From Lacunisphaera sp. (GTDB taxonomy: Bacteria > Verrucomicrobiota > Verrucomicrobiia > Opitutales > Opitutaceae), in assembly GCA_029945445.1 (NCBI GenBank), contig JAQSCO010000045.1, positions 115,092 to 179,091 of the forward strand: DNA of 64,000 bases, given 5' to 3'. The position numbers were made by a program, and so were the translations under genes. Positions 1-6,750 of the stretch are shown here, in pieces. Under the pieces are notes generated by a model. That model ran no database searches. It saw only the letters and a list, made by a program, of their open reading frames with translations, and was not told the DNA's origin. Position 1 is the stretch's first letter, and every line of letters starts with the position of its first letter.

Positions 1-641
1 ACCGGCTCGATCTCGCGGCCGAGCACCGACTCGTGCGGGCCGGTCATGCCGACGTCGCACATGAACGCCGTCTGCTGGCGCAGCAGCGACGCGTCGGCCG
101 TGGCGACGTGCGTGTGCGTGCCGAGCACGGCGGTCACGCGGCCGTCGAGGTGCCAGCCCAGCGCCTGCTTCTCGGAAGTCGCCTCGGCGTGGATCTCGAC
201 CAGCGCGCCGTCGAACTGGCCGGCGAGTTTCTTCAGCAGCGCATCGGCCCCGAGGAACGGGCACTCGGCCTTCACGCCCATGAAACTGCGGCCGAGCATC
301 GTGCAGACCAGCAGCCGGAAACCGCGTTGCGCAACGATGACATGGTCGCGGCCCGGATTGGAGGCGGGCAGGTTCGCCGGACGGCAGACACGGTCGAACG
401 AATTGATCTCGCTTTCAAAACCCTTCTGGTCCCACACGTGGTCGCCGAGCGTGATGACATCCACGCCGGCCGCGAGGAGCGACTGGCAGATGGCGCCGGT
501 GATGCCGGCGCCCGCGGCGGCGTTCTCGCCGTTGGCGATGACAAAATCGATGCCCCGCTCGGCGCGCACTTTCGGCACGAGGGCGGCAACGAGGTCGCGC
601 CCGGGCTTGCCGACGATGTCGCCGATGAAGAGGAGCTTCAT
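1..641 (-). CDS. YmdB-family metallophosphoesterase, 3' end cut by window
   Basis: The reverse strand encodes a protein that starts with an ATG at 641 and runs off the left edge after about 213 codons. It has the metal-binding signature of the YmdB/TIGR00282 calcineurin-like family: GDIVGKPGR near residue 7, NGENAAAG near 38, GDHVWD near 65 and the late THTHVATAD motif. Family members (about 255-280 residues) are metal-dependent phosphodiesterases; the Bacillus enzyme hydrolyses 2',3'-cyclic nucleotides in vitro. The start lies three bases after the stop of tolB on the same strand, so the two are probably co-transcribed. The missing part is only the last 50 or so residues. Confidence 0.85.
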   Translation of the reverse strand, partial: MKLLFIGDIVGKPGRDLVAALVPKVRAERGIDFVIANGENAAAGAGITGAICQSLLAAGVDVITLGDHVWDQKGFESEINSFDRVCRPANLPASNPGRDHVIVAQRGFRLLVCTMLGRSFMGVKAECPFLGADALLKKLAGQFDGALVEIHAEATSEKQALGWHLDGRVTAVLGTHTHVATADASLLRQQTAFMCDVGMTGPHESVLGREIEP

Positions 642-644
642 GAA

Positions 645-1826
645 CTACGGCGCGAGGTAGGCCGGGCTCAGGGCGTTGCCGAAGGAGGTCGGGCTCAGGC
701 GCGTGGCCTTGCCGGACTCGGTGTCCAGGATGTAGAGGCTGCGGGTGTTGGCGGCGCGGAAGGTGCAGACCACATGGCGGCCGTCGGCCAGCCACGCGGC
801 CTCGATGGCGTCGGTCGGCGCCTTCGAGACAATCTTGCTGGCGCCCGCCGCCATGTCGTAGACGGCGATCTGGTAGCCCGAGCCCACGCCGGCGGTGAAC
901 ACGATTTTCTTCGGGTCGGCCGCGCTCCAGTCGGGCTCGGCGCAGTATTTGGAAATATTGGTGGCGAGACGCGTCGGCGTGCCGCCGCCCGCCGACATGA
1001 TGTAGAGCTGGGGGCCGCCGGCGGCGTCGGACACGAACAGCAGGCGCGAGCCGTCGGGCGACCACACGGGCGAGGCCTCGACCGACTGGTTGTTCGTGAG
1101 GCGGCGGATCTGCCGGCCCTGCGCGTTGCCGACATAGACCTCGGGGTTGCCCTCGCCTGAGAGCACCATGGCGACCTGCTGACCATTGGGGCTGTAGCGG
1201 CCGCCGCTGTTGGTACCCTTGAAACTCGCGAGCAGCGAAATGCGGCGGTTGTTCAGCTCGAGCACGTAGATGTCGGGGAAGGTCGTGCGGTAGCTGGTGA
1301 AGACGATCTTCGAGCCGTCCGGCGCCCAGCGCGGGCCCATCACCTGCTTGCCGTCGCCGGTCCACTTCAGGACGTCGCCGAAGAACAGGTCGGACGTGTA
1401 GATCTCGGTCTTGCCGGTCTTCTCGCCGACGAACGCGAGCCGGCCCGCGAAGAAGCCGCGCAGGCCGCTGGTCTTCGCGACGGCGACGTCGGCGGCGCGG
1501 AGCAGGGCGTTGCGCTGGTTCGCGCCGGTGACGGTCTCGCTCGCGACCGGCGTGCCGGCGGCGCCCTTGGTGATGGTGACGGTGACCTGATTGGGACCGG
1601 CGGACGCGAAGTTCACGCTGAACGCCGCGCCGCTCGCGACGAGCCGGTAGCGGCCGTGCGCGCTGAAGGCCCGCAGCGCGAGGTCCTGCAACTCGGGCGA
1701 GGCCGAGGTGACGTTGAGCGGGATGGTGGTGGTATCGGCGTCGACGTTGACGACCCCGATGTCGCGCTGGGCGAAAAGGGACGCGGTAAGCGCGAGCCCG
1801 AGGAGGAAACGAAAAGCGTTCTGCAT
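645..1826 (-). CDS. tolB: TolB-like periplasmic beta-propeller protein
   Basis: The 393-residue protein opens with a signal peptide (MQNAFRFLLGLALTASLFAQ) followed by a TolB N-terminal-type domain and, from about residue 150, repeated PD40/WD40-like blades: GPRWAPDGSKIVFTSY, GGRYSPNGQQVAMVL, ASPVWSPDGSRLLFVSD and CAEPDWSAADPKKIVF. This is the layout of TolB, the periplasmic part of the Tol-Pal system that keeps the outer membrane attached during division. No tolQ, tolR, tolA or pal is nearby, so the assignment rests on domain order alone. It is followed after three bases by the phosphoesterase gene. It could also be a general WD40-like exported protein. Confidence 0.75.
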   Translation of the reverse strand: MQNAFRFLLGLALTASLFAQRDIGVVNVDADTTTIPLNVTSASPELQDLALRAFSAHGRYRLVASGAAFSVNFASAGPNQVTVTITKGAAGTPVASETVTGANQRNALLRAADVAVAKTSGLRGFFAGRLAFVGEKTGKTEIYTSDLFFGDVLKWTGDGKQVMGPRWAPDGSKIVFTSYRTTFPDIYVLELNNRRISLLASFKGTNSGGRYSPNGQQVAMVLSGEGNPEVYVGNAQGRQIRRLTNNQSVEASPVWSPDGSRLLFVSDAAGGPQLYIMSAGGGTPTRLATNISKYCAEPDWSAADPKKIVFTAGVGSGYQIAVYDMAAGASKIVSKAPTDAIEAAWLADGRHVVCTFRAANTRSLYILDTESGKATRLSPTSFGNALSPAYLAP

Positions 1827-1941
1827 GAGAGTGGGACGGGAATTAATGACGGAAGTTCGCAGCCGGTTTTTGTTTTACTCCCGGCCGCCTACTCACAAGG
1901 TCAAAAGCGCCCCGTTTTCCAAGCAATTTTCTCCCCCTATT

Positions 1942-3003
1942 GTGACCACCGACGCCCTCAAGGAAGCCCTCAAGCAAGTGAAGTATCCCGGATTCAGCCG
2001 GGATATCGTGTCTTTCGGGCTCGTCCGCTCGGCGGTCTTCGCGGAGGGCACCGCCAAGGTCTCGCTCGCCATCACCACCTCGGACCCGAAGGTGCCCCTG
2101 CAGCTCAAGGCCGACATCGAGCAGTGCCTGCGCGCCCAGCCGGGCGTAAAGGACGTGATCATCGAACTCGCCGTCTCCGCCGCCAAGGCTCCGCCCGCCC
2201 CCGGCCAGACCAATCTCGCCGGCGGCACCGCGCCGACCGGGCTCAAGCATTCCGTCGCCATCGCCTCCGGCAAGGGCGGCGTGGGCAAATCAACCTTTGC
2301 CGTCAACCTCGCCTGCGCGCTCGCCCAAATCCTCGAGAAGCGCGGCCGCCCGGGCCGCGTCGGCCTGATGGATTGCGACATTTACGGCCCGTCGGTCCCG
2401 CTCATGATGGGGCTGCAGGGCCGGCCGGAAATCGACGGTGAGGCGCTCGTCCCGCTCGAGCGCTTCGGCGTGAAGGTCATGTCGATGGGCTTCCTCGTGG
2501 ACGACAACACCCCCGTCGTCTGGCGCGGCCCGATGATCATGAAGACCATCCAGCAGTTCGTCCAAAATGTGAAATGGGGCGAGCTCGACGTGCTGCTGGT
2601 CGACCTGCCGCCGGGCACGGGCGACGCGCAGCTTTCCCTGGTCCAGACGCTCCCGCTCGACGGCGCCATCCTCGTCACCACCCCGCAGGCCGCCGCGACC
2701 AACGTGGCGCGCAAGGGCGGCCTGATGTTCCAGAAGGTCAATGTCCCGCTCCTCGGCGTCGCCGAGAACATGAGCTGGTTCGAGGATGCCAACGGCAAGC
2801 GCCAGCTGCTCTTCGGCGAAGGCGGCGGGGCCACCATCGCCGAGCTGCTCGGCACCACCCTGCTCGGCCAGGTGCCGCTGTTTCCGGAGATTCGCGCTGG
2901 CGGCGACACCGGCCACCCTGTGGTGGTCAACTCCCCCGACAGCCGCCCGGCGCAGGTTTTCCGCGAGATCGCCGAGGGTTTGCTGAAAAAACTAAAGGTT
3001 TGA
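1942..3003 (+). CDS. mrp: Mrp/ApbC-family P-loop ATPase, iron-sulfur carrier
   Basis: The 353-residue protein has an N-terminal MIP18/DUF59 domain (about 1-75) and a ParA/MinD-like ATPase domain with the deviant Walker A SGKGGVGKS near residue 110, GLMDCDIYGPSVPLMMG and the LPPGTGD switch motif. Mrp/ApbC proteins carry and transfer Fe-S clusters. I chose the GTG at 1942 because it opens the conserved TTDALKEALKQV helix; the reading frame is open further upstream but would run into the divergent tolB region. The CPxC motif that usually follows ENMSWF is absent here (EDANGKRQLLFG instead), so a canonical bridging cluster is doubtful. Confidence 0.88.
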   Translation: MTTDALKEALKQVKYPGFSRDIVSFGLVRSAVFAEGTAKVSLAITTSDPKVPLQLKADIEQCLRAQPGVKDVIIELAVSAAKAPPAPGQTNLAGGTAPTGLKHSVAIASGKGGVGKSTFAVNLACALAQILEKRGRPGRVGLMDCDIYGPSVPLMMGLQGRPEIDGEALVPLERFGVKVMSMGFLVDDNTPVVWRGPMIMKTIQQFVQNVKWGELDVLLVDLPPGTGDAQLSLVQTLPLDGAILVTTPQAAATNVARKGGLMFQKVNVPLLGVAENMSWFEDANGKRQLLFGEGGGATIAELLGTTLLGQVPLFPEIRAGGDTGHPVVVNSPDSRPAQVFREIAEGLLKKLKV

Positions 3004-3005
3004 GG

Positions 3006-3055
3006 TGGAGGGCTCGCGTCCCTGCGAGCCGGCCCGCAGAGACGCAGGCCCTCCA
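3006..3055. repeat. REPIN-like palindrome, family A copy 1
   Basis: Two inverted halves, each beginning TGGAGGGC and containing a hairpin (GGCTCGC/GCGAGCC and GGCCTGC/GCGGGCC). It lies three bases after the mrp stop and could also stabilise or end that transcript. Other copies in the window have different stems but the same TGGAGGG ends. Confidence 0.7.
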
Positions 3056-3089
3056 ATCCCCTATGCCACGCCCGGACGCCGCACACCTG

Positions 3090-3117
3090 TTGACACGCAC
3101 GCCGGGAAACATCTAGG
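3090..3117 (+). promoter_or_regulatory. Possible sigma-70 promoter for the small gene at 3212
   Basis: A consensus -35 TTGACA (3090-3095) is followed after 16 bases by TCTAGG, a poor -10. The transcript would have a leader of about 90 bases with a small GCCGAC/GTCGG-type hairpin near 3155. Only the -35 is strong. Confidence 0.4.
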
Positions 3118-3211
3118 GTGTTTCTCGCATGACACAGCAGCAGGGCCAAACTCAGCCGACGATGATTGTCGGGACCATTTCCCTCTGTCGCTGAGCTCCA
3201 GACCGCCTGCC

Positions 3212-3472
3212 ATGACGACGATGACCACCACAGAAACCACCGGCAGCCGCGAGTTCGTCAAGCAATCGAGCCTCTACCAGGAGTTCCTGGCCGAGCGGGA
3301 GGAAATCTTAAAGCACAAGTGGATCGAGTCCGAGCGGCTCGGCTACGACATCGGTTTCGAGCGCGCCCTGCTCGACTGGATCCGCAAGCACCGGGACAGC
3401 TGGCGCGCCGCGCGCCGCGCCCAACTCGCCACCCACGCCACCCCGGCTACGGTGGTAGAGATGAAGAAATAA
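3212..3472 (+). CDS. Small conserved-looking protein of unknown function
   Basis: An 86-residue protein starting at ATG 3212. I do not recognise a characterised family. It is charged and helical in appearance, with a central stretch EREEILKHKWIESERLGYDIGF followed by ERALLDWIRKHRDSWRAARR that reads like a helix-turn-helix pair or a short protein-binding module; I recall similar HKWIESE-type small proteins in Verrucomicrobiota but cannot name a function. The frame stays open upstream to 3005, but that part is palindromic repeat and untidy sequence. It is bracketed by two family A repeats. A second ATG three codons in is an equally possible start. Confidence 0.6.
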   Translation: MTTMTTTETTGSREFVKQSSLYQEFLAEREEILKHKWIESERLGYDIGFERALLDWIRKHRDSWRAARRAQLATHATPATVVEMKK

Positions 3473-3476
3473 TCCT

Positions 3477-3528
3477 TGGAGGGTCGGTCTCCCGACCGAC
3501 CGCGGCTCGTCAGGAGACAGGTCCTCCA
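3477..3528. repeat. REPIN-like palindrome, family A copy 2
   Basis: TGGAGGGT at the left and CCTCCA at the right, with a good hairpin GGTCGGTC/GACCGACC in the left half and a degraded one in the right. It follows the stop of the small gene at 3472 by four bases. Confidence 0.6.
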
Positions 3529-3542
3529 ACAATCCACCCAAT

Positions 3543-3568
3543 AAAAAGGCCGGTCACGAGGACCGGCC
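3543..3568 (-). terminator. Rho-independent terminator of rpmG
   Basis: On the reverse strand an 8-bp perfect stem GGCCGGTC/GACCGGCC with a five-base loop is followed by five T residues. It lies 45 bases beyond the rpmG stop codon and points the right way. Confidence 0.85.
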
Positions 3569-3612
3569 GGAAATCGCCTGTGGGCGGGGTGTCCTCACCC
3601 CGCGAGGACGCC

Positions 3613-3777
3613 TTACTTGATCTCCTTGTGGAGCGTGTGGCGCTTGAGGAAGGGATTGTATTTCTTCTTCTCGATGCGCTCCGTGACGGTTTTCTTGTTC
3701 CGCTTCGTGAGATAGCGGGACGGCGGCTTGCCCTCTTTACGGGCTTCGGTGCATTCCAGGGTGACGGTTTCTTGCAT
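3613..3777 (-). CDS. rpmG: 50S ribosomal protein L33
   Basis: A 54-residue basic protein on the reverse strand, ATG at 3777 and TAA at 3613. It begins [20 protein letters not shown] and continues with [34 protein letters not shown], the normal length and sequence of bacterial L33, with the conserved [14 protein letters not shown] end. L33 sits near the E site of the large subunit. Only one of the usual zinc-binding cysteines is present, so this is the zinc-independent (C-minus) form. It is monocistronic, with a strong terminator downstream. Too short to appear in most gene lists, but the match is unambiguous. Confidence 0.95.
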   Translation of the reverse strand: MQETVTLECTEARKEGKPPSRYLTKRNKKTVTERIEKKKYNPFLKRHTLHKEIK

Positions 3778-3899
3778 GGCTTAAATGGGTTGGAGGGTCG
3801 AAAGAAAGGCCCCGTGCCTACCGCGTGCAACCTAAATCTTTTGCCGGGCGACGGCCTGGACAAACACCGGGCTGGCAGCAGCCAGCAACGGTGTAAACG

Positions 3900-3955
3900 G
3901 TAGGGCTGCCGCTTGTCGGCAGGCCGCGCGGCACGGCGACTAGCGCCGGCCCTAC
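3900..3955. repeat. REPIN-like palindrome, family B copy 1 (RAYT-type)
   Basis: Left REP GTAGGGCTGCCGCTTGTCGG has stem CTGCCG/CGGCAG and loop CTTGT; the right, inverted REP has stem GGCG/CGCC and ends CCGGCCCTAC. The same units flank the RAYT gene at 14706. Confidence 0.75.
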
Positions 3956-3974
3956 AAATACAAATAAAACTAAA

Positions 3975-5327
3975 TCAAGCGCTTACCTTCTTTTCCGTGA
4001 GCGGCATCATGACGCCGCGGCGGAAAAGAGTCACCTGTCCCGTGCTCGATGAGACGACCAGCGCAATGCAATCGGCCGCGACCGAGGCCGCCGCCGCCGC
4101 CGCATGCCGCGAACCGAGGCCACTGGGCAGCGAATGGTTGTAGTCGGCCGCCTGGATCAGCGCGCCCGCCGCCTCCACGACGCCGTCGCCGCGGATGATG
4201 AAGGCGCCGTCGATCGACGAAAATTCCTTGATGGTCTCGTCCATGAAGGGATTGAGGATGTTCCGGTCCTCCTCTTTGTAGCCGTAAAATGGATTGAGCA
4301 CGAGGGGCTTGGTCATCTTCTCCAGCTTCTCGCTGTCGCCGACGACAAACAGGCAGCCGACCGGCCGGCCCTCGCGGCCCTCGACCGCCAGCTCCGTGGC
4401 CACGGCGATCACGCGCTCGAGCACCTCGGGCTTCACGTCCGCCGGCAGCAGGTCGGTGTGGCCGGAGAGCAGCGTCTGGAATTCCTTCTCCACGTCCACG
4501 ACCACGATCGTGTCGAACTGGTTGCTGCCGGCGAGGCCGCCGACGCAGCAGATGCGGTCGTTAAAGGTGACGAGGCCGCGCGTCAGGCCGACGAGCACGG
4601 CGCTGCGCAGCTGCGCCATGCGCTGGTTGGAAAAGGAGCGGACCTGGATCGTCTCGTCGAACTTCGCCGGGTGATCCTCGGCGTCGGTCAGATTGCGCGT
4701 GACGAGGATGGTCTTGAGCGTGGTCTTCCACTTGGGCGACTCGAAGGTGCCGGCAAAGGTGTCGCCGAAGACCATGAGCCCGGTGCAGCGGCTGCCACGG
4801 GCGATTCGCTCGGCCTCGCGGAGCACGACGACGTTGACGCGGCTCGGGGCCGCTACCGCCGCCTTCGGGGCGATGCCGCCGAAGCCCGCGAAGAGCCGGT
4901 CGTAGAGCGCGTCGAGGTCCGGTGCCTGCACGAGGCTGTTCACGAAATCCGGCTCCTGCAGCAGGCGGGCGAGCGCGGCGAGGACCTGGAGATAGTCGCG
5001 CGCCTTCTCGTCGGCGATGAGCATGATCACGAGCCGCACCGGCTCGCTCTCCATCGCGCCGTCGTAGCGGATGCCGTAATGGCTGCGGCCGATGGCGAGG
5101 ACGTAACGGCGGCCCATCTTCACGCGGACGTGCGGGAGCGCGACGCCGAGGCCGAGGTAGGTCGTCATCGTGTCCTCGCGGCGCAGCAGGCCCTTCAGCA
5201 GCGCGTCCTTGTGCAGGTCGGGGAAACGGTCGACCGTCAGGTTGAGCAGCTCGGACAGCGCACCTTCCATATCGGTGCTGCCGAGGTCGAGGACGCGGCT
5301 CCGGGAAATGTATTTGTCGAGCCGCAT
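3975..5327 (-). CDS. Three-domain diadenylate cyclase: EIIA(Ntr)-like, pyruvate-kinase C-like, DAC
   Basis: The 450-residue protein has three parts. Residues 1-145 are a PTS EIIA type-2 (nitrogen-type) domain with the phospho-acceptor motif GVALPHVR (His66). Residues about 160-290 resemble the pyruvate-kinase C-terminal (alpha/beta) domain, including VLVGLTRGLVTFNDRICCVGG and FDTIVVVDVEKEF. Residues about 320-440 are a DisA_N/DAC domain with both catalytic motifs, DGA at 373-375 and GSRHAAA around 405-411. DAC domains join two ATP to make c-di-AMP. Pyruvate-kinase-like plus DAC is known from archaeal CdaZ/DacZ enzymes; the added EIIA domain suggests control by PTS phosphorylation. It lies downstream of nuoA on the same strand, separated by an AT-rich inverted repeat. 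Confidence 0.88.
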   Translation of the reverse strand: MRLDKYISRSRVLDLGSTDMEGALSELLNLTVDRFPDLHKDALLKGLLRREDTMTTYLGLGVALPHVRVKMGRRYVLAIGRSHYGIRYDGAMESEPVRLVIMLIADEKARDYLQVLAALARLLQEPDFVNSLVQAPDLDALYDRLFAGFGGIAPKAAVAAPSRVNVVVLREAERIARGSRCTGLMVFGDTFAGTFESPKWKTTLKTILVTRNLTDAEDHPAKFDETIQVRSFSNQRMAQLRSAVLVGLTRGLVTFNDRICCVGGLAGSNQFDTIVVVDVEKEFQTLLSGHTDLLPADVKPEVLERVIAVATELAVEGREGRPVGCLFVVGDSEKLEKMTKPLVLNPFYGYKEEDRNILNPFMDETIKEFSSIDGAFIIRGDGVVEAAGALIQAADYNHSLPSGLGSRHAAAAAASVAADCIALVVSSSTGQVTLFRRGVMMPLTEKKVSA

Positions 5328-5347
5328 GGAAAGTCAGTTCAGGAGGA

Positions 5348-5469
5348 AACCACTAATGAACACGAATAGACACTAATTTATCCGACCAGGCGCAGGCTGA
5401 AATGATGGTTACCTGAATGATGGTTCCGATCGGTCCCCCATTCGTGTCAATTCGTGTCCATTCGTGGTT
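5348..5469. repeat. AT-rich inverted repeat built of CGAATxxACA words
   Basis: Left arm 5348-5377 (AACCACTAATGAACACGAAT and on) is nearly the inverse of right arm 5440-5469 (ending TGTCCATTCGTGGTT). The arms are themselves short tandem phrases. It fills the nuoA to cyclase spacer. Confidence 0.65.
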
Positions 5470-5483
5470 AAAAAAACTCCGCC

Positions 5484-5858
5484 TCACTTCTCCCACTCCA
5501 GCGCACCCTTCTTCACCTCGTAGAACAGGCCGAGCACGAGCACGAAGAGGAAGAACAGCATGGGCGAGAGGATCGCGATGTTGTTCGCCAGGAAATCGCG
5601 GTAGACGAACGTCCACGGGATGAGGAACACCACCTCGATGTCGAACAGGATGAAGAGCATCGCCGTGACGTAGAACTTCACGGAGAAGCGCGTGTGCGTG
5701 TTGCCGTCGCCCGGGATGCCGCACTCGTAGGCGGTGTCCTTGATGGCGTTGGGCCGGAACCGCTGGCCGACGAGATGGCTGATGCCGATCACGGCCGCCG
5801 TGATCACGGTGGCGAGCACGACCTGGACGAGGAACGGCAGATAGGCGGCGTAGGACAT
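5484..5858 (-). CDS. nuoA: NADH-quinone oxidoreductase subunit A
   Basis: A 124-residue membrane protein with three hydrophobic segments (about 8-28, 62-84 and 93-113). The loop has the family signature AYECGIPG and the second helix reads RFSVKFYVTAMLFILFDIEV, which is diagnostic for NuoA/NdhC. NuoA is a membrane-arm subunit of complex I close to the quinone channel. No nuoB, nuoC or nuoD follows; the next gene on this strand is the diadenylate cyclase, so nuoA is detached from the rest of a nuo operon, at least here. Length is normal. A weak promoter-like TTGAAC lies about 30 bases upstream. Confidence 0.95.
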   Translation of the reverse strand: MSYAAYLPFLVQVVLATVITAAVIGISHLVGQRFRPNAIKDTAYECGIPGDGNTHTRFSVKFYVTAMLFILFDIEVVFLIPWTFVYRDFLANNIAILSPMLFFLFVLVLGLFYEVKKGALEWEK

Positions 5859-5968
5859 CTGCCCCTAGACTCCCCACCCCGCGCCCCGGTTCAAGTGGAA
5901 TTTTCAGGGAAGACAGGAAGAGATCGCTAAAGCACGGAAGAGCGGAAGCACGGAAGCGAATCCCCTCG

Positions 5969-5993
5969 TGGAGGGCCCGCCTCCCCGCGGGCC
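5969..5993. repeat. Single REP-like hairpin, family A copy 3
   Basis: TGGAGGGCCCGCCTCCCCGC... forms one hairpin GGCCCGC/GCGGGCC with loop CTCCCC. No inverted partner is seen here. Confidence 0.6.
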
Positions 5994-6005
5994 GTTCTGG
6001 AAACT

Positions 6006-6076
6006 GTAGGAGGGGCTTTACGCCCCGATTGGATTCAGGCTACGATCACCGTATCGGGGCATAAAGCCCCTCCTAC
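6006..6076. repeat. REPIN-like palindrome, family C
   Basis: GTAGGAGGGGCTTTACGCCC at the left and the inverse ending AAGCCCCTCCTAC at the right; each half forms GGGGC/GCCCC around TTTAC or TTTAT. It ends just upstream of the HIT gene at 6082. Confidence 0.75.
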
Positions 6077-6081
6077 TCCCC

Positions 6082-6552
6082 ATGAGATTGTTTTATTTCG
6101 TCTCTCTCCTTCTCGCCACCGCCGTCCTCGCGGAGGAAACCAAACCCTGCGTCTTCTGCGAGATCGTGGCGGGCAAGCGCGAGGCCGCGATCGTCTACCG
6201 CGATGCCGACGTCGTCGCCTTCATGGACAACTCGCCGCAGAATCCCGGCCACGTGCTCGTGCTGCCCGTCCGGCACGCCGACGGCATCCTCGACCTGCCG
6301 CCCGCCGATGCCCGCGCCATGATCACCGTCGCCCAGAAGATCGCGCAGGCCATCAAGCGCACGGACCTCACGGCCGACGGCATCCGCCTGCAATTCAACA
6401 CCGGCGCCGCCGCCGGACAGTCGATCGCGCACGCCCACCTGCACATCATCCCCAAGCTCGCGAGCGATGTGGAAGCCAAGTCTAACAAGCCCCGCGTCGC
6501 GCTGGCGGAACTGGAGCCGTTGGCCCAGAAAATCCGTGCAAAGCTGGAGTAA
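6082..6552 (+). CDS. HIT-family hydrolase with a signal peptide
   Basis: The 156-residue protein contains a complete HIT domain: CVFCEIVAG near residue 23, DNSPQNPGHVLVLP around 49-62 and the catalytic HAHLHIIP with histidines 117, 119 and 121. HIT proteins hydrolyse nucleoside phosphoramidates and dinucleotides and normally work in the cytoplasm. Here the domain is preceded by MRLFYFVSLLLATAVLA, which looks like a secretory signal with a cleavage site after Ala17. That points to a periplasmic location, unless the true start lies elsewhere; no other in-frame start precedes the CxxC. G+C of a sample line is 67 %, like the host. A second HIT gene follows. Confidence 0.85.
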   Translation: MRLFYFVSLLLATAVLAEETKPCVFCEIVAGKREAAIVYRDADVVAFMDNSPQNPGHVLVLPVRHADGILDLPPADARAMITVAQKIAQAIKRTDLTADGIRLQFNTGAAAGQSIAHAHLHIIPKLASDVEAKSNKPRVALAELEPLAQKIRAKLE

Positions 6553-6607
6553 ACCACGCACGAGGCGGCCGGGATGAGATCGCGGAAACACGGAAGTGCG
6601 GAAAATC

Positions 6608-6654
6608 GGGTTGAGCTTTACGCGGGTAAAAATCAGCCGCGCAAAGCTCAACCC
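6608..6654. repeat. 17-bp inverted repeat
   Basis: GGGTTGAGCTTTACGCG (6608-6624) and its inverse at 6638-6654 match at 16 of 17 positions with a 13-base loop. The motif GCAAAGCTCAAC recurs at 6719-6730. It may belong to a worn attC site upstream of the cassette at 6751. Confidence 0.6.
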
Positions 6655-6750
6655 AACCAAGTCGAGTGTTGATTTGCAGGAGCTTATCAGTCCTCATTCG
6701 CTCACGGGCCGTAACCATGCAAAGCTCAACTCAGTTGAGGTGAATATACT

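Noticed and set aside
33-1160. Long open frames on the + strand opposite the phosphoesterase and tolB
   Set aside because: High G+C makes long antisense frames common; translations have no motif, and the reverse-strand genes are clear.
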